Shown here: in pieces, positions 10,293-19,755 of the stretch
How positions within the stretch are numbered: the first letter of the stretch is position 1
Layout of the letters: every line of letters starts with the position of its first letter
Assembly (NCBI GenBank): GCA_029834535.1
Contig: JAQMWT010000388.1
Location: 186,001 to 250,000 of the forward strand
DNA: 64,000 nucleotides
Source of the DNA: Chrysophaeum taylorii
Taxonomy: Eukaryota; Sar; Pelagophyceae; Pelagomonadales; Pelagomonadaceae
Direction: 5' to 3'
The notes under the pieces: model-generated
Database searches by the model: none
The model's input: the letters and a program-made list of their open reading frames with translations, nothing else
What the model was told of the DNA's origin: nothing
Translations under genes and position numbers: made by a program

Positions 10293-10859
10293 CCATCCCG
10301 TATGATTATTGTTGGTCGGACATCTCTATCTATCATCGCCGCGTCCTCCTTTTGTTCGTTTCGGAATTATTGCTGGCCGTCCCTCGGCATCATGCTCTCG
10401 TTCTTGCGCTCGAATGACCATGCAACAACAACGACCCTAACATCATGATGATGATATGATGATGATGGCTGCCACGACATAGTAGTTGGGCTTGCACGTG
10501 GTCTCGGGCTCACGCCATTTTCCAGCATGATGCCTCCATCCATCATGGCGCGCCGAGTCCCGAGCCAGCACCCTCTTACCTTCGCGCATCTCCCTCCTTT
10601 CTCTGAGTAGAACACCCTAGCTCATTCATTGACGACGTCGAAAATATAAAAATCGCGCTTGTAGTAGAGGTACGAAAGAGGAAACAGATGGCGTAGTAGG
10701 GCGCCGTGCTTGTTGTTTCGCCCAGTCAGTGTCTATAAGTCTTATCGAGAAGCAAAGAAAAAAAAAAGCAGGGGCGCCTGCGTAGGCTCTTCGGCGACGC
10801 CTCCGCTCCACAAATCCCCCACGTTCGATGAGACTATATTATTATCGTGTAACAAACAG
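10293..10859. other. Intergenic, convergent 3' flanks
   Basis: Between the CCT3 stop and the end of the small Cys-rich ORF. It holds a short ATGATG-type repeat near 10440-10470 and an A-run near 10756. No coding signal, tRNA or other RNA gene is recognised. Confidence 0.4.
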
Positions 10860-11162
10860 TCAGGTATAGCACATGGACTTGGCAAACATGGCGAAGTCGC
10901 AGCGGCAGTCGTTGCGACAACAGCGTTTTCCGCACACGCCCAGGCAGTTGCGCTGCTTGTTGCTGTCGCACAATTGATCAAAGTCCTCGCTCGCGCTCGA
11001 AGTCTCGGAAATGCTGGGGGTACGCGGCTCGAAGTGGTGGTCGAGGTTGTCCGCGGGGCTGCTGAGGCTCTTTGCAACGGACTCCTTGTCGAGCGGAACG
11101 TCGTGGAACTCGTTCGTCCCCTTCACCTCGCCATGGCCCTCCGCCTTCTCTTGTGCCGTCAT
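10860..11162 (-). CDS. Small Cys-rich C-terminal protein, unknown
   Basis: 100 aa from the ATG giving MTAQEKAEGHGEV. The N-terminal two thirds are acidic and Ser/Pro-rich. The last ~35 residues contain eight cysteines (CDSNKQRNCLGVCGKRCC followed by NDCRC and a final C), a density unlike chance translation. No signal peptide or known zinc-finger spacing is recognised. The frame extends further upstream through a poly-Phe stretch that looks like translated GAA repeat, so the internal ATG is preferred. It lies just inside the right Helitron array. It could be a real small gene or a fortuitous ORF. Confidence 0.35.
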   Translation of the reverse strand: MTAQEKAEGHGEVKGTNEFHDVPLDKESVAKSLSSPADNLDHHFEPRTPSISETSSASEDFDQLCDSNKQRNCLGVCGKRCCRNDCRCDFAMFAKSMCYT

Positions 11163-11401
11163 AGTAGTGAAGAAGAAGAAGAAGAAGAAGCTTTCTGGGG
11201 CGAGGGAAGAAGAAATCAAAGGGTAAGACTTGATGATAGGGTTGAAGTCTATACGAATAAGAAGAAGAAGTCCTAACTACTAATCGACAGATGTTTGTCT
11301 GTCTGTTTGTTTGTCTGTCTGTCTGTCTGTTTGTCCCTCGATTTAGGGTAAGGATCAGATAGGCGCGAGAGTAAGGATCAGGTAGGCGCGAGAGCCAGAC
11401 A

Positions 11402-11965
11402 GTGATCCTCCAAGCCGTCTACGGCGACCTCGCAGACTATTTCCACGACCCGCGGCGGCTCTTTCAGCGCGCCATTCTCACGCCCCGTCGAAACGATGTT
11501 GTCGATGCTGACAACGCGCGCATGACCGCGGCCTTTTTTTTTCCGAAGACGAGGCGTCGGAGTTCTTTTCGGCCGACTAGGTTGGGTCGGAAGCCGACGC
11601 CTCGCTCTTTACAGTCGAGTTTTCGACTCCCTGACAACCAACGGCATGCTGACTTTGATCGCGAGCTTAAAGTCTTCGCAACCTCGACCCGTCGCACGGC
11701 CACTGCAACGGTACCAGATACATGATCGATCGTGTCGTTGTCACCGAGGCTCCTCCAACCTGTATCCCGTAAGGCCCGCCGACGCCAAACGATCAACAAG
11801 AGCCAGGGCCAGACGCCCCGCGAGGTCGGCGTCCTCTTGCCCAAGCCCGTCTTCTGCCACGTCCAGCTCTACGTGGCTCTCTGTCGATCGGCAACCCCGA
11901 GGATATCGTCTTCTGAGTCGACGACTCCACCCTACCCCACACGTGCTGCGCAATACCGATAAGCC
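11402..11965 (+). pseudogene. Helitron helicase C-terminal remnant, unit 1
   Basis: Frames read, in order, LQAVYGDLADYFHDPRRLFQ, AILTPRRNDVVDADNARM, LRNLD..HGHCNGTRYMIDR, TINKSQGQTPREVGVLLPKP and CHVQLYVALCRS. These are the last blocks of the PIF1-like helicase of Helitrons. They sit in different frames with stops between, so the piece is not translatable as one protein. Confidence 0.72.
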
Positions 11966-12338
11966 CCCTCCCGGCGTCTACACGCGCACTATAGGTTAAC
12001 TTACTGGGACCAGGTGAACTAACTGGGGTTTGAGATTGGGATAGGTGAATATAGTGACCAGGTGAACTTACTGGGACCAGGTGAACATACTGGGGTTTTA
12101 GAGCAAAGGGTTTTTAGAGTAAACTCACTCAAAGGTAGGCGGCGCGTGCGGATCGAAGCAGCTTAGATTGGCGGAGGCGAGAGCGACGAGCTCAAAGGAG
12201 TTGGTGTGAGCTAGGTGAACTTACTGACCAGGTGAACTTATATGAAACTTACTGGGAACCAGGTGAACTTACTGGGGTTAGAGATTGGGACTAGGTGAAC
12301 TTACTGGCCTGCACTTGTCCTAACTACTAATCGACAGA

Positions 12339-12377
<39 letters not shown>

Positions 12378-12459
12378 TTGTCTGTTTGTCCCTCGATTTA
12401 GGGTAAGGATCAGGTAGCCAAGAGAGTAAGGATCAGGTAGGCGCGAGAGCCAGACAGTG

Positions 12460-13000
12460 AGCCTCCAAGCCGTATACGGCGACCTCGCAGACTATTTCCA
12501 CGACCCGCGGCGGCTCTTTCAGCGCGCCATTCTCACGCCCCGTCGAAACGATGTTGTCGATGCTGACAACGCGCGCATGACCGCGGCCTTTTTTCCCGGA
12601 GACGAGGCGTCGGAGTTCTTTTCGGCCGACTAGGTTGGGTCGGAAGACGACGCCTCGCTCTTTACAGTAGAGTTTTGAACTCCCTGACAACCAACGGCAT
12701 GCTGACTTTGATCGCGAGCTTAATGTCTTCGCAACCTCGACCCGTCGCACGGCCACTGCAACGGTACCAGATACATGATCGATCGTGTCGTTGTCACCGA
12801 GGCTCCTCCAACCTGTATCCCTTAAGGCCCGCCGACGCCAAACGATCAACAAGAGCCAGGGCCAGACGCCCCGCGAGGTCGGCGTCCTCTTGCCCAAGCC
12901 CGTCTTCTGCCACGTCCAGCTCTACGTGGCTCCCTGTCGATCGGCAACCCCGAGGATATAATCATCTGGGTCGACGACTCCACCCTACCCCACACGTGCT
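12460..13000 (+). pseudogene. Helitron helicase C-terminal remnant, unit 2
   Basis: Same ordered blocks as unit 1. Here the poly-T stretch is shorter, so FFPGDEASEFFSAD reads through in one frame before a stop, and NSLTTNGMLTLIASL follows in the next. These match the family's PGE..EFLS.D and FLNSL..SGLP blocks. The KSQGQT motif lies near 12845. Frameshifts remain. Confidence 0.72.
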
Positions 13001-13367
13001 GCGCAATACCGATAAGCCCCCTCCCGGCGTCTACACGCGCACTATAGGTGAACTTACTGGGACCAGGTGAACTTACTGGAACCAGGTGAACTTACTGGGG
13101 TTGGAGATTGGAACTAGGTGAACTTAGTGACCAGGTGAACTTACTGAGACCAAGTGAGCTTACTGGGGTTTTTAGAGTAAACGCAAAGGATAGCGACGTG
13201 TGCGGATAAAAGCAGCTTAGATTGGCGGGGTGAGAGCGACGAGCTCAAAGGAGAGTGGGGTGAGTGGATGTGAGCACGAGTGGGTTTACGCCGAACTTAC
13301 TGGGGTTAGAGATTGGGACTAGGTGAACTTACTGGCCTGCACTTGTAACTACTAATCGACAGATGTT

Positions 13368-13399
<32 letters not shown>

Positions 13400-13469
13400 C
13401 CTCGATTTAGGGTAAGGATCAGATAGGCGCGAGAGTAGGATCAGGTAGGCACGCGAGCCAGACAGTGAT

Positions 13470-14025
13470 CCTCCAAGCCGTCTACGGCGACCTCGCAGAC
13501 TATTTCCACGACCCGCGGCGGCTCTTTCAGCGCGCCATTCTCACGCCCCGTCGAAACGATGTTGTCGATGCTGACAACGCGCGCATGACCGCGGCATTTT
13601 TTTCCCGGAGACGAGGCGTCGGAGTTCTTTTCGGCTGACTAGGCTGGGTCGGAAGACGACGCCTCGCTCTTTACAGTAGAGTTTTCAACTCCCTGACAAC
13701 CAACGGGATGCTGACTTTGAGCGCGAGCTTAAGGTCTTCGAAACCTCGACCCGTCGCACGCCCACTGCGACGGTACCAGATACATGATCGATCGTGTCGT
13801 TGTCACCGAGGCTCCTCCAAACTGTATCCCGTAAGGCCCGCCGACGCCAAACGATCACCAAGAGCCAGGGCCAGACGCCCCGCGAGGTCGGCGTCCTCTT
13901 GGCGAAGCCCGTCTTCTGCCACGTCCAGCTCCACGTGGCTCTCTGTCTATCAGCAACCCCGAGGATATCCTCTTCTGAGTCGACGACTCCACCCTACCCC
14001 ACACGTGCTGCGCAATACCGATAAG
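13470..14025 (+). pseudogene. Helitron helicase C-terminal remnant, unit 3
   Basis: Third copy of the same decayed helicase end. The KSQGQT motif is changed to TITKSQGQT near 13850. Frameshifts and stops differ from units 1 and 2 in places, so copies have diverged after duplication or were inserted separately. Confidence 0.7.
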
Positions 14026-14632
14026 CCCCCTCCCGGCGTCTACACGCGCACTATAGGTTAACTTACTGGGACCAGGCGAACTTACTGGGGTTTGAGATTG
14101 GGGCTAGGTGAACTTAGTGACCAGGTGAACTTACTGGGACCAAGTGAACTTACTGGGGTTTTTAGAGTGAACGCAAAGGCTAGCGGCGTGTACGGATCAA
14201 AGCGGCTTAGATTGGCGGAGGTGAGAGCGACGAGCTCGAAGGAGAGTGGGGTGAGTGTGTGTGAGCACGAGTGGGCTTACAGTGTAAGTTACACCGAACT
14301 TACTGGGGTTAGAGATTGGGACTAGGTGAACTTACTGGGACCAGGTGAACTTACTAGGGTTAGAGATTGGGGACTAGGTGAACTTACTGGCCTGCACTTG
14401 TAAGTACTAAAACCCTAATAATAATAAGCGAGTGTCGAGTCGCCCGCTGCTCCTCAGCCGCGGTGGTGCTCATCCCCCTTCCGTCAGCTCTCCCACCACC
14501 GCTCTCTCTACTCCGGTCCTCCCTCGGTCCCCACCTTCTGCGACTTCCGACGTCGCTCAGCGTGCTCCTTCCGACGTCACTCAGCGTGCTCCTTCCTCCC
14601 TTTTCTTGAGACAAGAATTTCCCACCCCAAAA

Positions 14633-14891
14633 CAGGGTCGGATAAGAAAGTTCGTACGAGCCGTTAACTATGTTTCAGTTTGTACTAAGACATACTCAAC
14701 GGATCGCTGAGCTATGTTCATTTGTACTCAGGCAGTATGTGCCGCCACGACGCGAGATCATCGCGATGGAACTTGTCCCCATAGTGAAGTCGGCATCCTT
14801 TCGTCCCCTCACGCAAAAAAAGGGGAAAGCCCACGCGTTGTAGGACCCGTCGTTGCGGCGCGGGCTAGTCTCGTTTTCTTATCCGACCCTG
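14633..14891. mobile_element. MITE-like non-autonomous DNA transposon with terminal inverted repeats
   Basis: A 17-bp perfect terminal inverted repeat, CAGGGTCGGATAAGAAA (14633-14649) and its complement TTTCTTATCCGACCCTG (14875-14891), bounds 259 bp without coding capacity. The element is flanked by CCCAAAA on both sides (14626-14632 and 14892-14898), a 7-bp candidate target-site duplication. A CAGGG terminus and a 7-8 bp duplication recall the hAT superfamily; that assignment is inference. It ends 58 bp before the DnaJ start codon, so it forms much of that gene's upstream region. Confidence 0.8.
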
Positions 14892-14949
14892 CCCAAAAAA
14901 CCCTCAGTCAACAAAAATGATGATATGTCGCTAACCCTATGAGCGAACG

Positions 14950-16220
14950 ATGAAAAGCTTCCACCGGTTGTTGTGGTGCGCGGTGTGCGTCGTTGGGCTG
15001 ACGTCAAAGCGCGAGCAATCATCGGTGAGGCGCGGGCACGAGAGGGTCGTGGGGCCCTTCGAGGGTAATTTTTGTCCTTGCCGACGACGGCGAGGGTGTA
15101 CTAAAACCCAATACGTCTTGTCCGTTGCCCGCGGCGGCGGCAGCGACGACGGCGGGTACTACGCGCAGTTGGGGGTGCGTCCCGGGGCGTCGAACGATGA
15201 GATCAAGCGCGCGTACCGGAAGAAGTCGTTGAGCTGTCACCCCGACAAGGGGGGCGACGAGGAAGCGTTCAAGAAGCTGAGCGAGGCGTACTCCGTATTA
15301 AGCGATCCGTCCAAGCGGCGCGCGTACGATCGAATCGGGGTGAGCGGGATCGACCCGACGCGGGGGGGGCAGCCGCAGCCGGGTAGCGGGGGCATGGACG
15401 CGCGCACGGCCCAGCAGATGTTCGAGCAGATGTTTGGGAGCTTTGGGGGGGCGTTCGGCGAGGCGTTCGGGGGGGCGGGGGGTCCCTGGGGCGCGTTCGG
15501 GGGGGGTGGCGGCGCTGGCCGTCGCGCGGCGCCCCGGCGGTTCGTCATCACGGTGAGCCTCGACGACTGCTACCAGGGCCGCACGATTAGCGTCTCGCTC
15601 GGCGACGAAACGTGCCACGTCCGAATCGAACCCGGCATGGGCGAGGGCGACGTCATCCGCGCGACGCTCGCGGGCGCGCCCGTCTTCTTCGAGCTCCGCG
15701 AAGCCCCCCACGCCGTCTTTAAGAGGTCCAACGCAGACCTCCTCGTCGACGCCTCGATCCCTCTCGCCGACGCCCTCGGCGGCGCTCCGCGCGTTACCAT
15801 CAAGCGCCTCGACGGCTCGACCCTGCGCGTAAACGTCGCACCCCTCGGCGCCGTCCTCCGCCACGGTGCCCTCCGTTCCCTCGACGGCGAGGGCATGCCC
15901 ATCCGCGGCCACCCCCAGCGACGCGGCAAGCTCTTCGTTCGCGTATTCGTCGTTTTCCCCAAGACCCTCAACCTCGAACCGTGCGTTTTGTCTTTCGTCG
16001 ACGTAAGAATTGACGCGTTTTTTTCCGCAGCCGCGATCGCGCAACTCTCCGGTCCCTGCTCGGGGCGACGCGAAAAACCGACGACTACGACTCGAGGCTC
16101 CGCACGCTCCGCGACGCGCAGCCCCACGAGTGGGGCCGCTCCGGGGCCACCCGCCGCCAGGCATCTTCGGAGGAAGAGGACGACGACGGCCCCGCCGGCT
16201 TCCGCTTCGCCTTTCGATGA
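14950..16220 (+). CDS. DnaJ (Hsp40) class II co-chaperone with N-terminal targeting sequence
   Basis: Two exons, 14950-15980 and 16031-16220, with a 50-nt GTGCGT...CGCAG intron; 406 aa. A hydrophobic signal-like N-terminus (LLWCAVCVVGLT) precedes the J domain at about 65-125, which carries HPD in CHPDKGG. A Gly/Phe-rich linker follows (about 130-195) and then a DnaJ C-terminal substrate-binding region ending in VFPKTLNLEPRDRATLRSLL. There is no CxxCxGxG zinc finger, hence class II. The tail is acidic, ends FRFAFR, and lacks an ER-retention signal. The presequence suggests secretory or plastid import, undecided. Splicing is needed to restore the C-terminal helix. Confidence 0.85.
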
Positions 16221-16388
16221 TATGCTATGATATGAAATGAACCCTCGACTTATTGTTCCGTACGACGCCCAAACCCTCGGCCGCAACATCATCAGCCGCG
16301 TGCGCGTTGGTCTCCCACGTGGCCACCACCTCTTATGCCGCTACATCCAAACCATCGATCGCTCTATCTATCTTCTTGTATACTACGA

Positions 16389-16883
16389 TCAATCCTCGAT
16401 GAAAAAGTGCGGGTTCCGGCCGGCGTAGTTGGTCCACCCGGTCCCGAAGGTGCCTGTGCCAATCGCGCCGGCCTTTCTCCCCGCCTCGATCTCGGCGTCG
16501 GTGAGGGCCTCGAAGGTGCCGTTCTTGTGGCGCACGAGTTTTCTCGAAGGATACCCCGCCGCGAAGTAGTCCCCAAAGTTGTTGAAGTTGTACCGCTCCA
16601 ATGCAGCTTTGTCGCGCTCTTCTCGCTTTTCGCTCGACCGCTGCTGGAGCTCTTTCAGCAGTCCCGATTCGCCGGCGAGCTCAGAGCATCCCTCGCCTTG
16701 CCCCTGAACGCACAGCGGAGCGCTAATCACCGCGGCCTCGACGACACGTCCTTGAACACCGACGGTCCCGACGACGCCACCAACCAACAGCTGCCGCCGC
16801 GTACTGGTCGCGAGGGCGAGGGCGCAGCTCACCGACGCGGCACTCAGAAGAAGAAGAAGAAGAAGAAGCCAGCGAAGCACCAT
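16389..16883 (-). CDS. Predicted thylakoid-lumen protein, function unknown
   Basis: 164 aa. The N-terminus is a strong signal peptide (MVLRWLLLLLLLLSAASVSC), followed by a short basic stretch and a twin-arginine lumen signal (TSTRRQLLVGGVVGTVG). This tripartite layout matches Tat-routed lumen proteins of secondary plastids. The mature part is ~115 aa with a charged helix (LLKELQQRSSEKREERDKAA) and NFNNFGDYFAAGYPSRKL near the middle. I do not recognise the family. It is divergent from the ABCF2 gene, with only 78 bp between start codons. The open frame continues upstream into the opposite-strand gene; the ATG is chosen for the signal peptide. Confidence 0.7.
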   Translation of the reverse strand: MVLRWLLLLLLLLSAASVSCALALATSTRRQLLVGGVVGTVGVQGRVVEAAVISAPLCVQGQGEGCSELAGESGLLKELQQRSSEKREERDKAALERYNFNNFGDYFAAGYPSRKLVRHKNGTFEALTDAEIEAGRKAGAIGTGTFGTGWTNYAGRNPHFFIED

Positions 16884-16961
16884 TCGATTTCTCAGAGCCT
16901 GTTGGACTAAACAAAACAAAAACCCTCGCGACCGACCGACGTCGACCGCGAAAATAATAAT

Positions 16962-19626
16962 ATGGTAAGTGGTCGAGCGCGCTGTCTGTCTGTCCTTCTT
17001 TCTGCACAAGAGCGATTGATGACCATCGCAGGGGAAAGCGCAAGAAAAGCGTGATGCCGAAGAGAAGAAGGCAGCCAAGAAGGCGGAAAAAGAGTTGAAG
17101 AAAATGGCGCAGAAGAAAGCTCGGGAAGCGAAGAAGGCCCTCAAGGCCGAGCTCAAGGCGCAGGAAAAGGGGGAGGTGGAGGTGGAGCCCGAGGCCCTGA
17201 ACGAAATGGAGTGGGGCGAGGACGAGCAGGCGCGGCTGGACGCGGCGTTGCGCGAGTTCCCGGCGAATGACGGCGACGTCAAGGCGCGCTGGAAGGCGAT
17301 CGCCGAGGCCGTCGGTAACCGGACGGCCAAGGAGTGCGCGCTGCGGTTCAAGGAGGTGCGGGGGAACGTGCTGCGTCGTCGCGAGTGGGAGGAGCGGCGC
17401 AAGCAGCGCGAGGCGGAGGAGGCAGCGGGAAGCGCCGAGGAGCGCGCGGCCGTCGCGGCCAAGGCGAAGGAGGCGTACGACGTGGCCCTCGAGGAGGCGC
17501 GACGAGAACAGGCCGAGGCCGTCGCGGCAGCCGGAGAGGTCGGCGACGACGCGAGCGCCGGGGGGGGAATACGGCGCGCCGAAGATGCCGAGCGCTCGAA
17601 GGACGCGCTCGCGTCGGCCGGCATTATCGCGACGTACGCCGCGCCGACCGTAAAGAAACATCGAAACGCGAAAGATATTTCGGTATCGAACCTCAGCGTC
17701 ACGTTTCACGGGTCGACCATTATCGCCGAGTCAGAATTCATTCTAAACTGGGGCAACCGCTACGGGTTTATTGGACGGAACGGGAGCGGCAAGTCGACCG
17801 TGATGCGCGTCGTGGGCGCGCGCGCGATCCCAATTCCCGAGAGCTTGGACGTCTTTCATCTCCAGAAAGAGTACCCGCCCGCCGACGACACGGCGCTCGA
17901 GGCCGTGATGAAGGTCGACGAGGAGCGCGCCAAGGTCGAGCGCGAGATCGATGCGCTCAACGATGCGATGGGCGACGACGCGATGGGCGCGGCCGACGAC
18001 GAAGACGCCGACGATCTCGCCGACCGCCTCACGTCGCTCTACGAAAGGCTCGACGAGCTCGACGCGTCGACGGCCGAGACCCGCGCTTCGGCGATCCTCA
18101 CGGGCCTCGGCTTCTCGCACAAGAAACAGCACCAAAAAACCCGCGAGTTCTCGGGCGGCTGGCGGATGCGCGTCGCGCTCGCCCGCGCGCTCTTCATCCA
18201 ACCCGAGCTCCTGCTGTTGGACGAACCGACCAACCACCTCGACATGGAGGCGGTCGTGTGGCTCGAGGACTATTTGTCCAAGTGGTCTAAGATGCTCTTC
18301 ATGGTGTGCCACTCCCAGGACTTTCTCAACAACGTGTGCACCCACGTCGTTCACCTCGACCATCACTACAAGCGCCTCGTCTACTACAAGGGCAACTACG
18401 ACGCGTTCGTCCAGACGCGCGACGAGGCCATCACCGAGCAGATGAAACGCTGGCAGGCCGAGCAGGACGACATCAAGAGCATGAAGGAGTACGTCGCGCG
18501 ATTTGGACACGGCACGGCCAAGCTCGCGCGCCAGGGAAAATCAAAGGAAAAACTTCTAAACAAGAAACTCGCGTCGGGCTTGACCGACAAGCCCGTCGTC
18601 GACGAGGTCGTCAAGTTCAAGTTTCCCGATCCCGGCCGCTTGCCGCCGCCCGTGCTCCAGGTCAACTCCCTCACCTTTGGCTACGGCGACGGCCCAAACC
18701 TCTACGAAGACGTCGACTTTGGCTTGGACCTCGATTCGCGCGTCGCGCTCGTCGGACCCAACGGCGCCGGCAAGAGTACGCTCGTCAAAATAATCAACGG
18801 CGAGCTCGTGCCGCGGGCGGGCCAGGTCCGCCCGCACTCCCACCTCCGGATGTCCAAGTTCACGCAGCACTTCGAGGACATTTTGGATTACTCGATGACC
18901 CCCCTCGACTGGCTCATGGCTCGTTACCCCGAGCTCACGCGCGAGGAGGCGCGCAAGTGGCTCGGCCGATACGGCACGAGCGGCTCGGTTCAGCAACAGG
19001 TCATTTCGCAGCTCTCCGAAGGTCAAAAGGCCAAAGTCGTCTTCTGCAACATGGCCAAGGAAAACGCCCACATGCTTTTGTTAGACGAGCCGACAAACGC
19101 GCTCGACATGGAGATGATCGACGCGCTCGCCGCCGCGATCAATTCCTTCCGAGGCGGCGTCGTCCTCGTCTCGCACGACATGCGCCTCATCTCGCAAGTG
19201 GCCAAAGAGATTTGGATTATCGACAAGGGCGTCCGCCGCTACGACGGCGACATCCGGGACTTCAAGATGGACCTCAGGCGACAGATGCAGTTGGACGAGA
19301 CCGCGCGCCAGAAGCAGCAGCAAGATTATTCTTCTTCCTCCAAAAAGCAGCAAATCCCGCCAAAGCCCAAGCCGCCGCTCGTCGTCGTCCCTCCGACCCA
19401 CCAGCCGCCGCCATCTCCCGCCGTTATTGTTGCGCCGCAGCCCCTGGCCGATCTTTCGGACAATCGACCTCCCCCCGCGCCCGCCGGACGATACGTCCCC
19501 CCTGCGCTGCGGCGGCAAATGCAGGACGGTGCTGCTGCTGCTGCTTCGTCTTCGTGTGACGACCACCAACCTGCGGAAAATACCACCGCGTCCGTCCCTC
19601 ACCACAAGGGAGACGGCGCCTGGTAG
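16962..19626 (+). CDS. ABCF2: ABCF2/Arb1-type ATPase with N-terminal SANT domain
   Basis: Exon 1 is only the ATG (16962-16964). A 67-nt GTAAGT...CGCAG intron follows, then exon 2 at 17032-19626; 865 aa. Residues 2-50 are Lys/Ala-rich. Residues 60-112 form a SANT/Myb domain (W62, W88, F106 at the usual aromatic positions) like that of zuotin/DNAJC2. Two ABC domains follow. The first has Walker A GRNGSGKST (249-257), signature FSGGW (about 374) and LLLLDEPTNHLD. The second has GPNGAGKST (576-584), LSEGQ and LLLDEPTNALD. Linker FGHGTAKLARQ and the tail IDALAAAINSFRGG match ABCF2, a soluble ribosome-biogenesis and translation ATPase. The Pro-rich tail contains RYVPPALRR, a motif of RNA-binding translation proteins. 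The SANT fusion is unusual. Confidence 0.9.
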
Positions 19627-19755
19627 AGAGGTAGAGAGAGGGCCTCGTGTTGTTATCCCGAATCGACGACAGCATCAAGACTACCTACCACCACCACCAC
19701 CAAATCGTCAGAGTAAAATAATAACTTCTGGTAATTATTGGATGACGATCAAGGA

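Larger units (their letters stand above)
11271..14400 (+). mobile_element. Tandem array of three Helitron-derived ~1.05 kb units
   Basis: Three head-to-tail units: 11271-12317 (1047 bp), 12318-13345 (1028 bp) and 13346-14400 (1055 bp). Each opens with (TCC)TAACTACTAATCGACAG, then a TCTG/TTTG microsatellite, CCCTCGATTTAGGGTAAGGATC, a decayed helicase segment, and several GGTGAACTTACTGGGACC-like short repeats. Each ends with GAACTTACTGGCCTGCACTTG. A truncated next start follows at 14401. Units differ by substitutions and small indels. The helicase remnant (separate entries) points to Helitrons, which can form tandem arrays. The 5' TC and 3' hairpin/CTRR ends of a complete Helitron were not identified. 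Confidence 0.75.
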
